64,000 nt of DNA. It comes from Kuschelorhynchus macadamiae (taxonomy: Eukaryota; Arthropoda; Insecta; Coleoptera; Curculionidae). A program made the position numbers and the translations under genes. Below the pieces are notes generated by a model that saw nothing but the letters and a program-made list of their open reading frames with translations, did no database searches and was not told where the DNA came from. Of the stretch, positions 8,730-21,413 are shown piece after piece (within the stretch, counting starts at the first letter, position 1; each line of letters begins with the position of its first letter). The DNA is taken from the NCBI GenBank assembly GCA_030620095.1, contig JAUTXW010002104.1, positions 234,001 to 298,000 on the forward strand, in the 5' to 3' direction.

Positions 8730-9440
8730 TAATCGTGATACTTATGAATAATAATACCGATTTATTCTATAACTATGAAGAGCATAGTAACATTTCAGAT
8801 TTTTTAAAATTAAAAAAGTGAACTGCCCTAGCCTTTTCCTTTTTAAAAAATCATCTAAAATGCCACTAAAGTTATATTATTATAAGTATTATTGTACGAA
8901 CGCGAAAACTAACACATTTATTTTAAAACTACTTAAATGATAAACCTACCTGCATAACAAATGTAATTTTCGTATGCGAAATATACTTAAGACGGGAGAC
9001 GGGATCGTAGATGGTATAGGTATATAGGATAGGTGTATGTTGTAACATTTTAAAAATTTTCAAATATTCAAAGCCAAGTTTTATCGAATTACTTCAATAT
9101 GTTTATATATTTTCATAACACAATTATATGTATATCAAAAAACTACACACAATAATTAAACTTAGGCTATAAAACATTGTTTTACTGTCTAAGTAATTAA
9201 CTAAGGTCTTTAAAAAAATTCAAAAATGTAATAAAAATATTACCAAATAGAACTAGTAACGACGCTACGCCTTTACGACTAGTTTTACAACTATTCATTT
9301 ATATCAATCGCCATAGCACTCTTGTTTTATAGTCTAATTACAAAACAGACGCTGCATTGTTGTCATTTTTGTTACCATACTCGATCGTTGTGGTTTATAT
9401 ATATTTTTAGTGATGTTGTAAGTTCTGTGTGTTGCTCACC
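8730..9440. other. AT-rich stretch, nothing recognised
   Basis: No ORF of interest, RNA gene or clear repeat is seen. It probably belongs to the hAT element or to the 5' flank of the THAP remnant that follows. Confidence 0.4.
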
Positions 9441-9446
9441 AAAACT

Positions 9447-10262
9447 ATGGTGAGAAAGTGTGTTGTTTGTGGAAATACAAATCATTTCAGTCAGTCTTGA
9501 CGTAATTAAGGTTAAATATCAGTGGTGTTCGAACCGTAAGGCCTTAGCATTTACAAATATTAATTTAATATTTAAGCCATTCGAGTATGATAATTGGCAC
9601 GGAAAAGAAGACAAAAATGGGTACTAATTGAACAAAAACAAATATTTTGCCAATTTTGGGTTTTACATAACGTAAACATTAAAATACATACTAGCTCTCC
9701 AAATGCTTGAATGCGTTATTTACAATACAACTATACTATTTTGGATGTGAATAAGTTCTATATTTCTATGGCTAAATGCTTTTATATAAAAACAAACGTA
9801 TTTTTGCGGATTTTTAAAATGCCTCTTGGTTATAAAACATTTTGTTTAAATCATATTGTGATTTTAATCGTCAGATACCTATGAGGAAGTAGCTCAAGTA
9901 TTCCTCCACATACCAAATTCCAAACTACTCGAGTTTTATCTAATAATTAAAATATAGTACAATTCCTACCACTCGGTGTTCCTGCCTAACCTTTTTAGTA
10001 TATAAAAGCTTATAAAAGAATTATTTCATGAGTCCTTTAAATTTTGTTATACATCAATACTATTAATATTCAAAAGTTTAATGTATTTTTGATACATTTT
10101 TTTTGTTTTTTTAATTACTCATAATATATAGACAATCCAAATTATGTATATGTATAAGTAAATCAGGTGAATGAAGCATTTAAACTTAACCAAGACACAT
10201 CGATCTAGGAGTATCAATACAAAAACTACCCAATTTTGAAACGAGTAATTGTTTCTAAATAG
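9447..10262 (+). pseudogene. THAP-domain transposon remnant, copy 1
   Basis: An ATG at 9447 begins MVRKCVVCGNTNHFSQS and then stops. The CxxC at this position is the start of a THAP zinc finger, as in P-element-like transposases. About 750 bp further on, a short reading gives RSRSINTKT followed by a stop, matching the RSINTKT tail of the second copy at 40504-40707. The same start and end motifs, in the same order and spaced about 0.6-0.8 kb apart in both places, point to two decayed copies of one non-autonomous or collapsed THAP element. Little else is readable between them. Confidence 0.4.
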
Positions 10263-10267
10263 GGAAG

Positions 10268-10624
<357 letters not shown>

Positions 10625-11621
10625 TTTCTGAGGTTGTTTGTTTATTTCTGATGCTGAGTTTATGGTGTACATCCGTACAACTTTTTCATTACAGTTTGAT
10701 TTTATCTTTTGGGTTTCCGAGTAGTTTACCTATAGTTGTTTGTGGCTGAAAAGAACAGTTTTGCTTTCCCGGTTCATACGTTGTTCGCTGTGCAAAATCA
10801 CATTTTGGCATTTTTCTTTAAAGCACTAGATACTACCTTACTTCGTTTTGTCTCGTCGTCGCACGGATCGATATAGAGTATTTGCCACAGCTTGAATTTG
10901 TGCTGGGTGATGATGTGATTTTGCATTTAAATATCTGTCTGTATGTGTTGGTTTTCTATACACGGTGTATTCGAAATGTCCGTTATGTAGTTTTGTGACT
11001 AAAACATCTAAAAATGGTAGTTTGTTGTTTTTAGCTCTAGAGTAAATTGTATTCTGGGGTGGATTGAATTTACGTGAGTCAGAAAAATCATGTTGCCATA
11101 TAATAAATATGTCATCCACATAACGAATCCATAATTTGGGTTTTAAACTTGCTTTCTCAAGAGCTTCTTTCTCAAAGTATATCATAAATAAATTCGCGAC
11201 TACTGGTGATAGCGAGGAACACATTTGTTTATACATTTGCCCGTTGAAAGAAAAATAAGTATTTTTGAGGCAATGCTCCGAGAGTTCTATTATATGTGCC
11301 TGGAAATCCTCGTTCATAGCAATCTTGTCCAATGCTTCGTCGATTGGAATACTGGGATATAACGATTTGACATCTAGGCTTGCTATGATATCGTTTTTTT
11401 CAAGGACGATATCTCGTATAATTCGAGTGAAACATTACAAATGAATCAGCTTTTTCTACAGTTGGTTGCATAATTTTTTAATTAACAGGTTCTGATAGGC
11501 GCCCCTGGTTTGTGTATTTTTGGTAAACCATAGTTTAGGACATCTGCTTTATTTTCTGTGGTATGATTTTTTGTTGAATTTCGGGGTTTATTGGTGAACT
11601 TTTTATTTTATTTTTAAAATT

Positions 11622-12598
11622 TAATACACCGTGATAGAAAACCAACACATACAGACAGATATTTAAATGCAAAATCACATCATCACCCAGCACAAATTCA
11701 AGCTGTGGCAAATACTCTAATATCTAGATCCGTGCGACTAACTGAAACACAGACGAGACAAAACGAAGTTAAGGTAGTATCTAGTGCTTTAAAGAAAAAT
11801 GGCTACACAAATCGCACCAGAGAGAAAGCTATTAATGCACAGGTTTCCCGAGCAACGAACAACAAAAAATATGAACCGGGAAAGCAGTCTTACCACATGT
11901 AAAAGGCACAACAGACAGAATCGGAAGAATTCTGAGGAAACACAACATACAAACAATACACAAGCCACAAACAACTATAGGTAAACTACTCGGAAACCCA
12001 AAAGATAAAATCAAACTTTATTTGCCAGGACTGTGAAAAGTTGTTAACAGGCGAATATCAGCAAGAGTGGAAGAGCATAAACTCAGCATCAGAAATAAAC
12101 AAACAACCTGCTTTATTTACATCATCAGGAAACCGGCCATAAAATAAATTTCGATGGGTGTAGGGAGATTGCCAATATAGAACATTATAAGACCAGAATA
12201 ATCCGAGAAGCCATAGAAATTGAAAAACAAGGTGATTTGAATAAAAGGGACGAATCATTAAAACTACCAACAGTATGGAAGACAATAATCGACAAATCTA
12301 AAATCGCAAAAACTCAAGCGCAATTAGCGCAACAACAACAGCACCATCCGGAAAACATAAATAACGACCAACGCCTGCGCAGATATAACCTTCGGCCCCG
12401 AGTGGGGGTATAAAAGGAACGTCGCAGTCACCAACACTTCAGTCTCTATTCGGACGCGAGAAAGAAAGCTTCGAAAATGCCAAATGTGATTTTGGCGAAA
12501 TCAGCAAAACTGTTCTTTTCAGAACGACAGTAGTGAACGGATGTACACCCGGAATGAAAACACATTGTATTTTTCCATCCGTGAAGGAGTAAAAATCA

Positions 12599-12652
<54 letters not shown>
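11622..12652 (+). mobile_element. Penelope-like element, 3' portion with GIY-YIG-type region, plus strand, and terminal (TA)n
   Basis: From 11622 the + strand reads RKPTHTDRYLNAKSHHHPA, the same RT segment found on the minus strand at 10838-10960, so a second copy is joined head-to-head with the first at about 11621. Downstream frames contain a GIY-YIG nuclease-like tail (RISARVEEHKLSIRNKQTT, then HYKTRIIREAIEIEKQ) and end in RRYNLRPRVG before the shared tail sequence. A (TA)n tract occupies 12604-12652. Several frameshifts and stops are present. Confidence 0.75.
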
Positions 12653-12655
<3 letters not shown>

Positions 12656-13133
12656 AAATCTAAAAAACGAATAATATTAATTAGATACACGAAACATCAT
12701 ATATGTAACGTTTATACGAGGTCAATTGAAGTTACTCAAAAATCGGGGTACGATCAATTTACCACAAAACACATTTAAAGAAAATAGCGGGTCAACGTGG
12801 ACTTTATGTGTGCCTGTCAGCGAATTATTCAATCCGACACATTCAATTGGTCAATGACAGGTTTTAATTGGTTCCAAATTTCTAGGATGCATTTATTTTC
12901 TGCGGTATGGTAACTGATAAAAATTAAACACGATATTTTCATAGGCGCGTAAATTTTTGTATTCTTAAGTTGCAAAAGGGTAAAAAGAATTAAATCTCGA
13001 TAATTTATTTCGTTCCATCGTGCCAGTTGTTTATTCGGTATTGGTTAAGAAATGCCATTTGCAGGCTCCGTTCGTAGATTTGAAATATTGTCAAAACTTC
13101 ACTTTGGTTTAATGTTATTGTTTTTATTGTCTA
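12653..13133. other. Unassigned spacer
   Basis: No gene or recognisable repeat is seen between the Penelope fragment and the Helitron. Confidence 0.4.
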
Positions 13134-14473
13134 TCTATACTAACATATAAAATCCTTAATTGACTCACTAATTAAATACGCTCCTGCTCAAACCGCATTA
13201 CATAAGATGAATTTTGGCACACAGATTGATTTTCGAAACTCAATTCCAAGGGGGTCCCTCTTAAATATTACAATATTTTTAACAAATGGTTAGTTTTTAT
13301 ATCTTATTTTATTTATTTATTTTATTTTAAAATTTTGAAACTGTATAGTGTTTTAAAAAATCGGGTCGCTGATTTCAATATTTTGCTCAAACCGCTTGCC
13401 GTAAAAAACGGAATTTTGGTGCACGGATCGACTGCAGGGTGTAGAGGTTCGGAAAAAGGGGATTTTTCAAAACTCAAGTTACAAGGGGATAAAACCATCC
13501 CTTAAATAATACAATATTTTATTTAAGAGACAGTTAGTTTTTAGAAAAAGGCTTGAATAGGTGTTATTTATTTTTATTTTTTACGCATTTAAAGATTTTA
13601 AAACATGTATACAAGGTGTTTAAAAAATCAGGTCACTCTTCACATAAAATGCTGAATTTTGATATAGAGGTTCATTGTACGGTGTAAAGATTTGACAAGA
13701 CGGGACTTTTCAAAACTTAAATTTCAAGGGGGTCAAACCGCCCCTTGAATATAAAAATCTTTTTTATTTACAAAACGGTTAGTTTTTGAAAAAAACGCTT
13801 GAATAAGGGCATTTTATTCTAATTTTTTCTACATTCGTAGAGTTTTTTAAATGTATACAGGGTGTTTTCAAGACTCGGGTCATTGATTAATCACGATCCT
13901 CCTCAAACCGCTTGACGCTAAACGCCGAATTTTTGTATACGGGTTGACAATAGAGCGTAGGGGTTCGATAAGGTATGGTTTTTCAAAAGATCTGTAAGGG
14001 GGTGAAACCGCCCGTTAAATATTAAATTATTTTCTATTAAAAAAAAACGCTTCATACTTTACATATTATAAGATTTTTTCAAAAATTATACAGGGTGTTT
14101 CAAAAATATTGGGCCACTGATTAATAACAATCCCACTCAAACCTCTTGACGTAAAAATCTGAATTTTGTCATAGAGGTTGAATGTATGATGTAAAAGTTT
14201 GGTAAAAAGGGATTTTACGACCCTCAAATTTCAAGGGGTGAAACCGCCCGGCCCCTGCAGTATTACACTTCTTATTATTTACAAAACGGTTAGTTTTTCA
14301 AAAAAAAAACTTTGACAAGTGTATTTTATTTTATTATTTACATATTTTTTTTATTTAGACAGGGTATTATATAAAAACGGATCTTAAGAGGTACTTAAAT
14401 AAGACGATTTAAGTACCTTTTTCTACCCCTTTCATTGTCGACATACGCGAACGAAGTCGCGAGTACCCGCTAG
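13134..14473 (+). mobile_element. Non-autonomous Helitron with internal tandem repeats
   Basis: The 5' end begins TCTATACTAACATATAAAA at 13134, a common insect Helitron 5' terminus starting with TC. The 3' end has the hairpin CGCGAACGAAGTCGCG at 14446-14461 followed by CTAG at 14470-14473 and then T, as expected for Helitron termini inserted between A and T (A at 13133, T at 14474). Inside are about five imperfect tandem units of roughly 240 bp, each with 'GGTGTTT..AAA', a CTCAAACCGCTTG block, GAATTTTGG and a GTTAGTTTTT block. There is no Rep/helicase coding. It would move by rolling-circle replication using proteins from an autonomous relative. Confidence 0.8.
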
Positions 14474-14828
14474 TAGTTATATATGTAAAATAATCAATGT
14501 ACCCGCAATATCCGTTAAACGTTCTTCAGTAAACTAGTACTATGTACATAATATTATTTATTTTAATACCACGAATTTTTTTAAACATTATTTATTTTTC
14601 TTTTGCAATATACAAAAATCGGTAAAGTAGCGTTACCCGGAACTTTCTTCGTAACTTAATTGGTAATTTGAGTAGTTTATAAACCTTATATAATTCTTAA
14701 TATGTGTCACTTTTCTTGATAAAAATAAGTATGTATACCCATATATAACTCATATATTTACTTTTTTATACAGTTTTTGCTACATTTTCCTATTGTTTTT
14801 GTAAAGCCAAAATACAACTGTTATTACG

Positions 14829-15641
14829 TACACGGGGTTATTCACGGTGTGTGTCCTATTAGAAATATTTGGAGAACCAATGAACAGACTATCTTGAACA
14901 TTTGGCTCTGGCCATAAGTGAACATAAACTCTATTTTTAAAATATTTTAAATTATGCGCTACTGCCACTTCTAGCTCAAACTGATAGCAACATCCGTTTT
15001 CTAAATGGAAGGCCCTGTGTATTACTGCAATTTTGTATTGGCCTGAAAATTCTAAATATTTTTTGTGATGTTTCCTATACCTAAATTCAACTGTTTCTAG
15101 AAAATGGCGGATGAAAATTGACATTTTTGAAGTTTTAAAGCTCTGTAGCTCCTAAACGACTTAACTTGCAACAAAATGGATTTCAATTTACTATTTTGGT
15201 TTTTAGTTGGCTATCTCCTGATACCAATTTTAAATTTAACAGAAGCTGTCAAAATTTGACATTTCCTGTCGAAGTTAAAATGGGTATCAGATGATAGGTA
15301 ACTAAAAACTAAGATAGGAAAGTGCAATCCGTTTTGCTGCAAGTTGAGGCGCATCTCAATTTTCAGGTGCCATTTGTTAAATGTCAGTTGAATTTAGCTA
15401 TAGGAAAGACCAAACAAATCATAAAGACATTACAAAAATGCAATAATATACAGGGCATTTCATTTAAAAATAGATATTGCTATCGGTTTGGGTCAAAAGG
15501 GGCAAAACTACATAATTTAAAACAATTTAAAAAGAGAGTTTATGTTCAATTATGTGTAGAGCCAAGGTTTGAAAGTACTCTGTTTATTGATTCTTGAGAT
15601 ACTTCTAATTGGACACTCACCGTGAATAACCCTGTGTATAT
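14829..15641. mobile_element. Fold-back (inverted-repeat) DNA element
   Basis: The left arm starts with a GGGTTATTCACGGTG-type end at about 14832. The right arm ends with the complement, CACCGTGAATAACCC, at about 15618-15632. The two arms also share internal sequence, since opposite strands give similar protein-like readings (KNRVYVHLWPEPN on minus, KKRVYVQLCVEPR on plus). These readings come from the inverted repeat, not from a gene. Confidence 0.6.
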
Positions 15642-15654
15642 ACAATATACCTTT

Positions 15655-15692
15655 ATCAATCAGATCTAATATACATACATACATACATACAT
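15655..15692. repeat. (ACAT)n microsatellite
   Basis: Repeated CATA units are visible next to the fold-back element. Confidence 0.8.
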
Positions 15693-15914
15693 TAATTCAG
15701 TTACCATACCTATTTAAATGAGACCACGGCTAGGTTACCCCAGTATAACATTTTTTAAATATTGTTTATATTTGCTAATTTAAATTTATTTTAATATTTG
15801 TATTTTTCGATGTAATTAAAATTACATAAACACAAAACTTCTAAAAGTTCTGTGTTTTTGTAATATTTAAATATTTTCACATATATTTTATTTTGTACTT
15901 TCCAGCAATATTTA

Positions 15915-16520
15915 GACTTCACAATATTGTATTGTCATCGGGTTGGGCATGTGTACCAAATCTCGGTTTATTCCGATAGAGGGAACTATATTACCATTAT
16001 ATTTTATGCACCATGTATATATAAAAGACACTCACGATTGAACATCTAATATTGTATCGTGATACAGTTTATGTATGTATACCAAATTTCAGTTAATTCC
16101 GATAAAAAAAAACTGTTTTGTACCACTTTGTATTTTTTACGCACCCTGTATCAGATATTTACGATTTGAAACCATAATATTGCATTGTCACTGAGTTTAT
16201 ATAGGTGTACCCTATTCAAGACAAGATATTCAGCACCATAATATTGTATCGTCATCAAGTTTATGTATATATATACCAAATCTAAGACGGAAACTTTTTT
16301 GAACTTATTAGCAATATTTTGTAAGCACCCTGTATTAGATATTCAAGATTGGACAACATATTATTGCATTGTCATCTGGTTTATGTATGCATACTAAACC
16401 TCAGTCACTTCCGATAAAGGGAACAGCTTCAAAATAAGTTGCAAGATTTAACCCAAATATTTTATGATGCGCCATTTTGTTATGCTATCTTGGATTTTCA
16501 TAAAACAGACAGACAGACAG
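15915..16520. repeat. Tandem array of about 120-bp units
   Basis: Five imperfect units each contain an ATATTGTATTGTCATC-like block, a GTTTATGTATGTATACC-like block, a TTCCGATA block and usually a GCACCCTGTAT block. One unit is short. The array ends near a CAGACAGACAGACAGAC run (16506-16520). Confidence 0.7.
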
Positions 16521-18928
16521 ACCGGCGGATTTGAGAATTTTAATATCCCTGAAACGTGAAGGTCTGCCAAAATCTCGGAGGGTGATTTCTATACCATTAC
16601 AATACTTTCCTAGGGGAGAAAGGGAAGTTAAAAAAAAGGAACCGCAAAATATTTATATCATCATCTGCTTTCTGATTTTGAACCCCCCAGTCGGAATTTC
16701 TGACTACGCGTCAGTTAGATACTTAAAAAATTCGCAAAAACATATTAAATTGCTTGCTATAAACATAGATAGAAACGGGCCGCTGATGGTTCAGTCTATA
16801 GTAAGAACCAACACGGTTGCCATTTTTGGGTTCCGCAACGGAGAGGAAGATATGTTTTCCCTCGCACCCATAGAACGCAAAAACCAATAATAGATCCAAC
16901 TTTCGAAACTATGAATGAAATATTGTGTATATCCTTTGTTTTATAGTCTAAGGAAATGCACTACGAGAGCCGACAACAGCAAACTTCTTCACTCAATAAG
17001 CTCACACAAAACTTGACGAAGATTATTTGAAAATAATCTAAACCTAATTTTTATGCTAAAAAATAATTTTCTTGCTGTTTAGCAAAAAAATTAATATCGC
17101 AATCCCGTGATTTCCCGAGATTAAAAATCCGTAATTTTTCTACAGACCCTCTAGCTGCCACAGATGTACGCGAATTTTTTTTTATTGTTGAAGTTGTGGG
17201 TTATGTAAAAATATAACACATTTTACGCTGTGTTATTTTCTAAAAATATGTTCTCATTTAAAACGTTGTTTTACCCTCGTAGGATATCCCTGTGTGTGTA
17301 GACGAAACAACTTTTATATATAAAAAATAAAACAAATGTGGCATCTTCCACCATTTAAAAAGCTTTTGTTTTTGCCAACATATTTAATGTTAAAGTTAGT
17401 ATAATTTAACAGCAATGATTTAATTTATTTTACTTCGAAATCGTATATTGCTCTCAAATATTATTTCTCGTTTTTTTGGGGGATATATTTTAGATTACCC
17501 ATAGGATTTCTTATTACCTCATATTTCTATAGATAATTTACTACAGTAAGTTCAGCATTGCTATGTATTAGACGTTCTTAAAGCTTCAAAACCTGTTTTC
17601 TGTTTTTTTTTTACTGGTGACGGTTATAGTGTTGTACGTTTAGTGAGGCAAGACAGTTTTGTCGTTTGCCGCTACAAGCTCTCATTTGTCTTTATAAAAA
17701 CGGCACTATGTGCTTCCGTGAGTGTTATTGTAATTCCTGCGATGAATGCTAACAACTGGTACGAACAAAAAATAGCCTACTAGAAGAAATCAAATTCCTG
17801 GAGCCAAATCTTAATTTACAAAAAGGTAAGTGAAGCAACTTGATCTAGTGATACGATTTTATTAAAAAAAGTGTCATCTGGTCCTCCGAGACATTGGTTT
17901 AGATTATTTTTGGTGCCAATTTTAAACCAATCGGTTTGACCGTTCTCAAGATATCTGCTCAAAACAGGCCCGTAGCTAGGATCTGGACCTCCCCCATAAA
18001 CTTTTTATTTTTAATTTGTTATGATTTGATACGAAAGTAAAATTCCAGTCACTGCTGTAATATTTCGAACTCAAACCACCTCAAGAAAATTAGGAACACT
18101 TGAACTAGCCGACGTTTACATTAAATATAAAATTACAATAAAAGAGCAAAAATCCGTTTTTTACGAATATATGCTAAAATATTGCATAGAGAGCAATGTT
18201 AGTATAAAGGATGATTATGAGCATATCTTAACCAAATGTGTTTCTGTTGTTTTTTTCCTAAATACGATAGTTTCTGAGATAAATCGATATGAAAGTATAT
18301 TCTTTTACTGACAACTCCAAAAATCTAGAAAATGTGAACGCGTTCCGGTACCAAACTTATAAGAATTCCACCAAAAATCTTCTTTTTAAAAATGAATGTG
18401 AGTGGCTACAATATGTGGTAATTTATGTTTACCTGCGAACTGGGCAGTTTGCAAGTAAAAACAGTGTCTGTCAAATTATAAATTTTCATATTTTTTTCTT
18501 GAAAGGACATATAGTAGTAATCTCTGAAACTGTCGCATTTAGGGAAAGACAGTAGATCGAATTTTATTCACCTTTTTTGACATGTACATAATTCCTCTAC
18601 CTGCAATATTTTGCAGATATAGAGGAAAAACGAATATTTGCGAATTTTTAGCATTTGCATTTTTAAATTATCATTATCTACGGTCAATATGTCCTTATTA
18701 TTGTTGACCTAAGCGCCACATTTATTATTTTTATGCATACATGATACAAGAAAATATCATTTTCAACTTCAATGTTTGAGTAGCCTGTGACGTTGTAAAG
18801 CTGACCCGCCTGCGTAGTCATCATCCTCAGATATCATTTCCGAGTCAGAATTGGCAAATGTTTGGTCAAAATGTTGATAGGTTTGGACCACCTATGAACT
18901 GCATATCTGGCGACGTGTCTGGCCTAAA
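16521..18928. other. Repeat-derived and unassigned sequence
   Basis: An open frame at 16531-16890 follows directly on the tandem array and matches no family I recognise; it is probably a non-coding repeat. The proposed hAT right end lies at 17153. A second open frame at 18289-18555 also has no recognisable domain. No RNA gene is seen. Confidence 0.4.
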
Positions 18929-20745
18929 ATGTTGTTTAAGCTCTTACGTATCCGTAATTATGAACATTTAGTCGTTAAATCTACTCAAAATAAAACAAAA
19001 ACTCAGAATATCGCTTTCACTAGAGATGATAAAGGTAATACAGTCATGGCTATGGATGAACACTTGTATATATCAAAAACATTAGAATTCATGGGACGTT
19101 TCCAAATATTACAGAAAGACCACACAGAGTCACTTTAAAAACAAATTAAAAACACTATCTAACAATCAAGTAGTTTACTAACAAATTTTGATAAGTTTAA
19201 AGTAAAATTATGAACCCCCAGGACCCCAAGCTTTATCCCCTTATTAAGATGCATAATGAGAACTACCCTATAAGACCAGTTGTCATACTTTTCAGCACCT
19301 GCACAGAAACAAAACAAACATACGAAACTTAATACCCAAATTGAAATATTACTGTAAGTTTACAAAATATAGTATTAAAAATTCAGGTGAATTAATTAAA
19401 AACATTACATACATTTACTTACCTAATAACGCTAAGCTAGTTTCTTTCAATGAAAAAAATTTGTTTCCTAGCATCCCCCAGAAGATACAATAAACTTAGT
19501 TGAATATTTATTAATAAAAAACAAGGTTAATTACATCATAATGCTAGACATTCTAGAGCTACTCAAAACATGTCTCAACCAAAACTATTTCTTTGTCAAT
19601 AATGTTTCCTGTAATAGTAGAGGTCTGATTATGGGAAGCCCGTTAAGCCCCATACTCGTAGATATTTTCATGGATAACATGGAAAAATTGATTCATGAGC
19701 ATACATTGAGTAATAAATGTGTCTATCGATATCGGTACGTGGATGAAATTATTACTTGTTTTGCATGCACAAACAGACAATTAAACATATGTTTAGACTT
19801 AATTAATTAATGTTAATTCACAGAAATATTAAATTCACGCTAGAGGTTGAAGATAATGGCTCTATTAACTTCTTAGATTTAACAATCGAGAGAATTGCAT
19901 AAACATTAATTTCAAATTTATTAATATTATTAATAATTAAACCATCACATACTGATAATGTCATCCATTACAAGTTTTCACATCTCATAGAACATAAATT
20001 AGCAACGTTTCACAGTATGATCCATAGATTGAGCTTAATTTAGTTAAACAAATTGCAGTTAATAATGGCTACCCAGTTTCAATAGTAGAATAAATAAAAA
20101 ATAACAAGTTAAGGCACAAAACTATTAATGTACTTCTTTCTTTCAAATATAAGTGCTATAACTTTTATATATCAAAGTAGAATTTATAAAATTGAATAGA
20201 TCATTAAGTTGCTAAGTATGTTATGGTCTAAACAGTATTTGGTATTATTTTCTTAGTACAATTGTCTGCATTTAAAAAGGCCTTTTATTAGCCCTTATAT
20301 ATTGATTTACTGTTATTGTAAAATTTATTGTTATCATTGGTTAATAATTAAATGGTTATTATTATTATTATTAAATGTTTTAAAATAGTAACATACTGCG
20401 GAAAGACCTCTTTAAAAATTAAACGTTGCCTTAACAGGGAGAATGTAAAAATCGCTTTCAAAACTAATAATTCCCAAGGAAAATTTTTAAAAAACAAAAT
20501 TTAAAAGTAATAGAAATGAAAAGTCAGGGATCTATAATCTATCAGTTGACATGTGGTTCATGCCCAAAAAGATACATTGGACAGATGCGTAGAACTTTTA
20601 AAAAGCGGACAAACGAACATAAATGCAGTTTTATTCACAATAAACATGACTCAACATTAGCAAGCCATATTATCATGGAAGGTCATATGTTTAACGACGA
20701 TTTTAAGATCCTAGAGAGAATCAAGGCCCTAAATTAAATTTATTG
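18929..20745 (+). pseudogene. Penelope-like element, RT plus GIY-YIG nuclease, decayed
   Basis: 18929-19138 carries the N-terminal segment with FTRDDKGNTVMAMD. 19541-19810 has the RT core: GLIMGSPLSPILVDIFMDNM and YRYVDEI (the second Asp of the usual YVDD is Glu here). Broken frames continue with NFLDLTIE. At 20516-20737 there is a GIY-YIG-type endonuclease segment, SIIYQLTCGSCPKRYIGQM followed by RTFKKRTNEHK. Domain order RT then GIY-YIG is that of Penelope-like elements. Multiple stops make it inactive. Confidence 0.8.
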
Positions 20746-21260
20746 GAAAGATTAGGATTATTACTTAACGACCAAACAGAACTTAACAATTTTCATTTCC
20801 TCAACATTTTCTGAAATTCCAAATATTGTTAGTAGAGTTTATGGAGGTTAAAAAACAGCTTTTGTACTTTAAGATAATTAGGTTATAGAATTTAAAGAAG
20901 GGGCCGTAGCCTCGATAGACAATGTTAATACCAAATGTAGAATTCTTTTTAAAATTAGGACGTAGCATACAACAAACGAAGCTACAGTGTTAGCGAAACG
21001 CGTCGTGTAAAAATTTATTATTTGGAATTTTCTAATTAATATATTAGTATTTTACTCCTTCAAAATTTAACTTTCCATTGCCTAATTTTTAGATTAGTTT
21101 AGCCTTCCATTGTCTTTAGCCAATGTTCATATCAACAGTTCCAATTATGAAAATAATTTTAAAGCTTATTGGAGTCTATAATTCTTATAAAATTATTATA
21201 TTCTAGTATTACTTCATGAACGACAGTAAAAAAAGTTTATTTAAAAGACCGTAACAATAT
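20746..21260 (+). other. Probable Penelope 3' tail and HIBCH downstream flank
   Basis: The sequence GTTAGCGAAACGCGTCG at about 20988-21004 resembles the GAAACGCG-containing tails I associate with Penelope-like elements, so the element probably extends to about here. The remainder, up to the HIBCH polyadenylation signal, is featureless. Confidence 0.4.
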
Positions 21261-21266
21261 TTTATT
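21261..21266 (-). promoter_or_regulatory. Probable HIBCH polyadenylation signal (AATAAA)
   Basis: On the minus strand AATAAA lies about 10 bases after the HIBCH stop codon. This position is unusually close but workable; cleavage would be expected near 21240-21250. Confidence 0.45.
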
Positions 21267-21276
21267 TATAACATAA

Positions 21277-21413
21277 TTATAATTTATGTTTTAGTTCTTG
21301 TTCTTCTGGTAGCTTTGCAAAATGTTTATTCACAATATCAGTTGTAACATCTCTTAGAGCTGCTGGATCCCATTTGGGGCTTTGATCTTTATCGATAAGT
21401 AAAGCCCTGACAC
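21277..21413 (-). CDS. Hibch: HIBCH terminal coding exon
   Basis: It follows the acceptor TTTTAG (just above 21413) and reads GVRALLIDKDQSPKWDPAAL, then a Lys/Glu-rich tail, with the stop TAA at 21277-21279. The GVRA(L/V)LIDKDQSPKW block is the most conserved C-terminal motif of the family. Confidence 0.93.

Noticed and set aside
14780..15597. Two ORFs on opposite strands with similar sequences
   Set aside because: They are readings of the two arms of a fold-back element; no known protein family.
13134..16520. CRISPR-like array (regular repeats)
   Set aside because: Units are 120-240 bp, imperfect and lie in or next to a Helitron in an insect genome; no short identical repeats with unique spacers.
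16531..16890. 119-codon ORF
   Set aside because: No domain recognised and directly continuous with a tandem repeat array; likely chance.
18289..18555. 88-codon ORF
   Set aside because: No motif, no neighbours and no splice signals supporting a gene.
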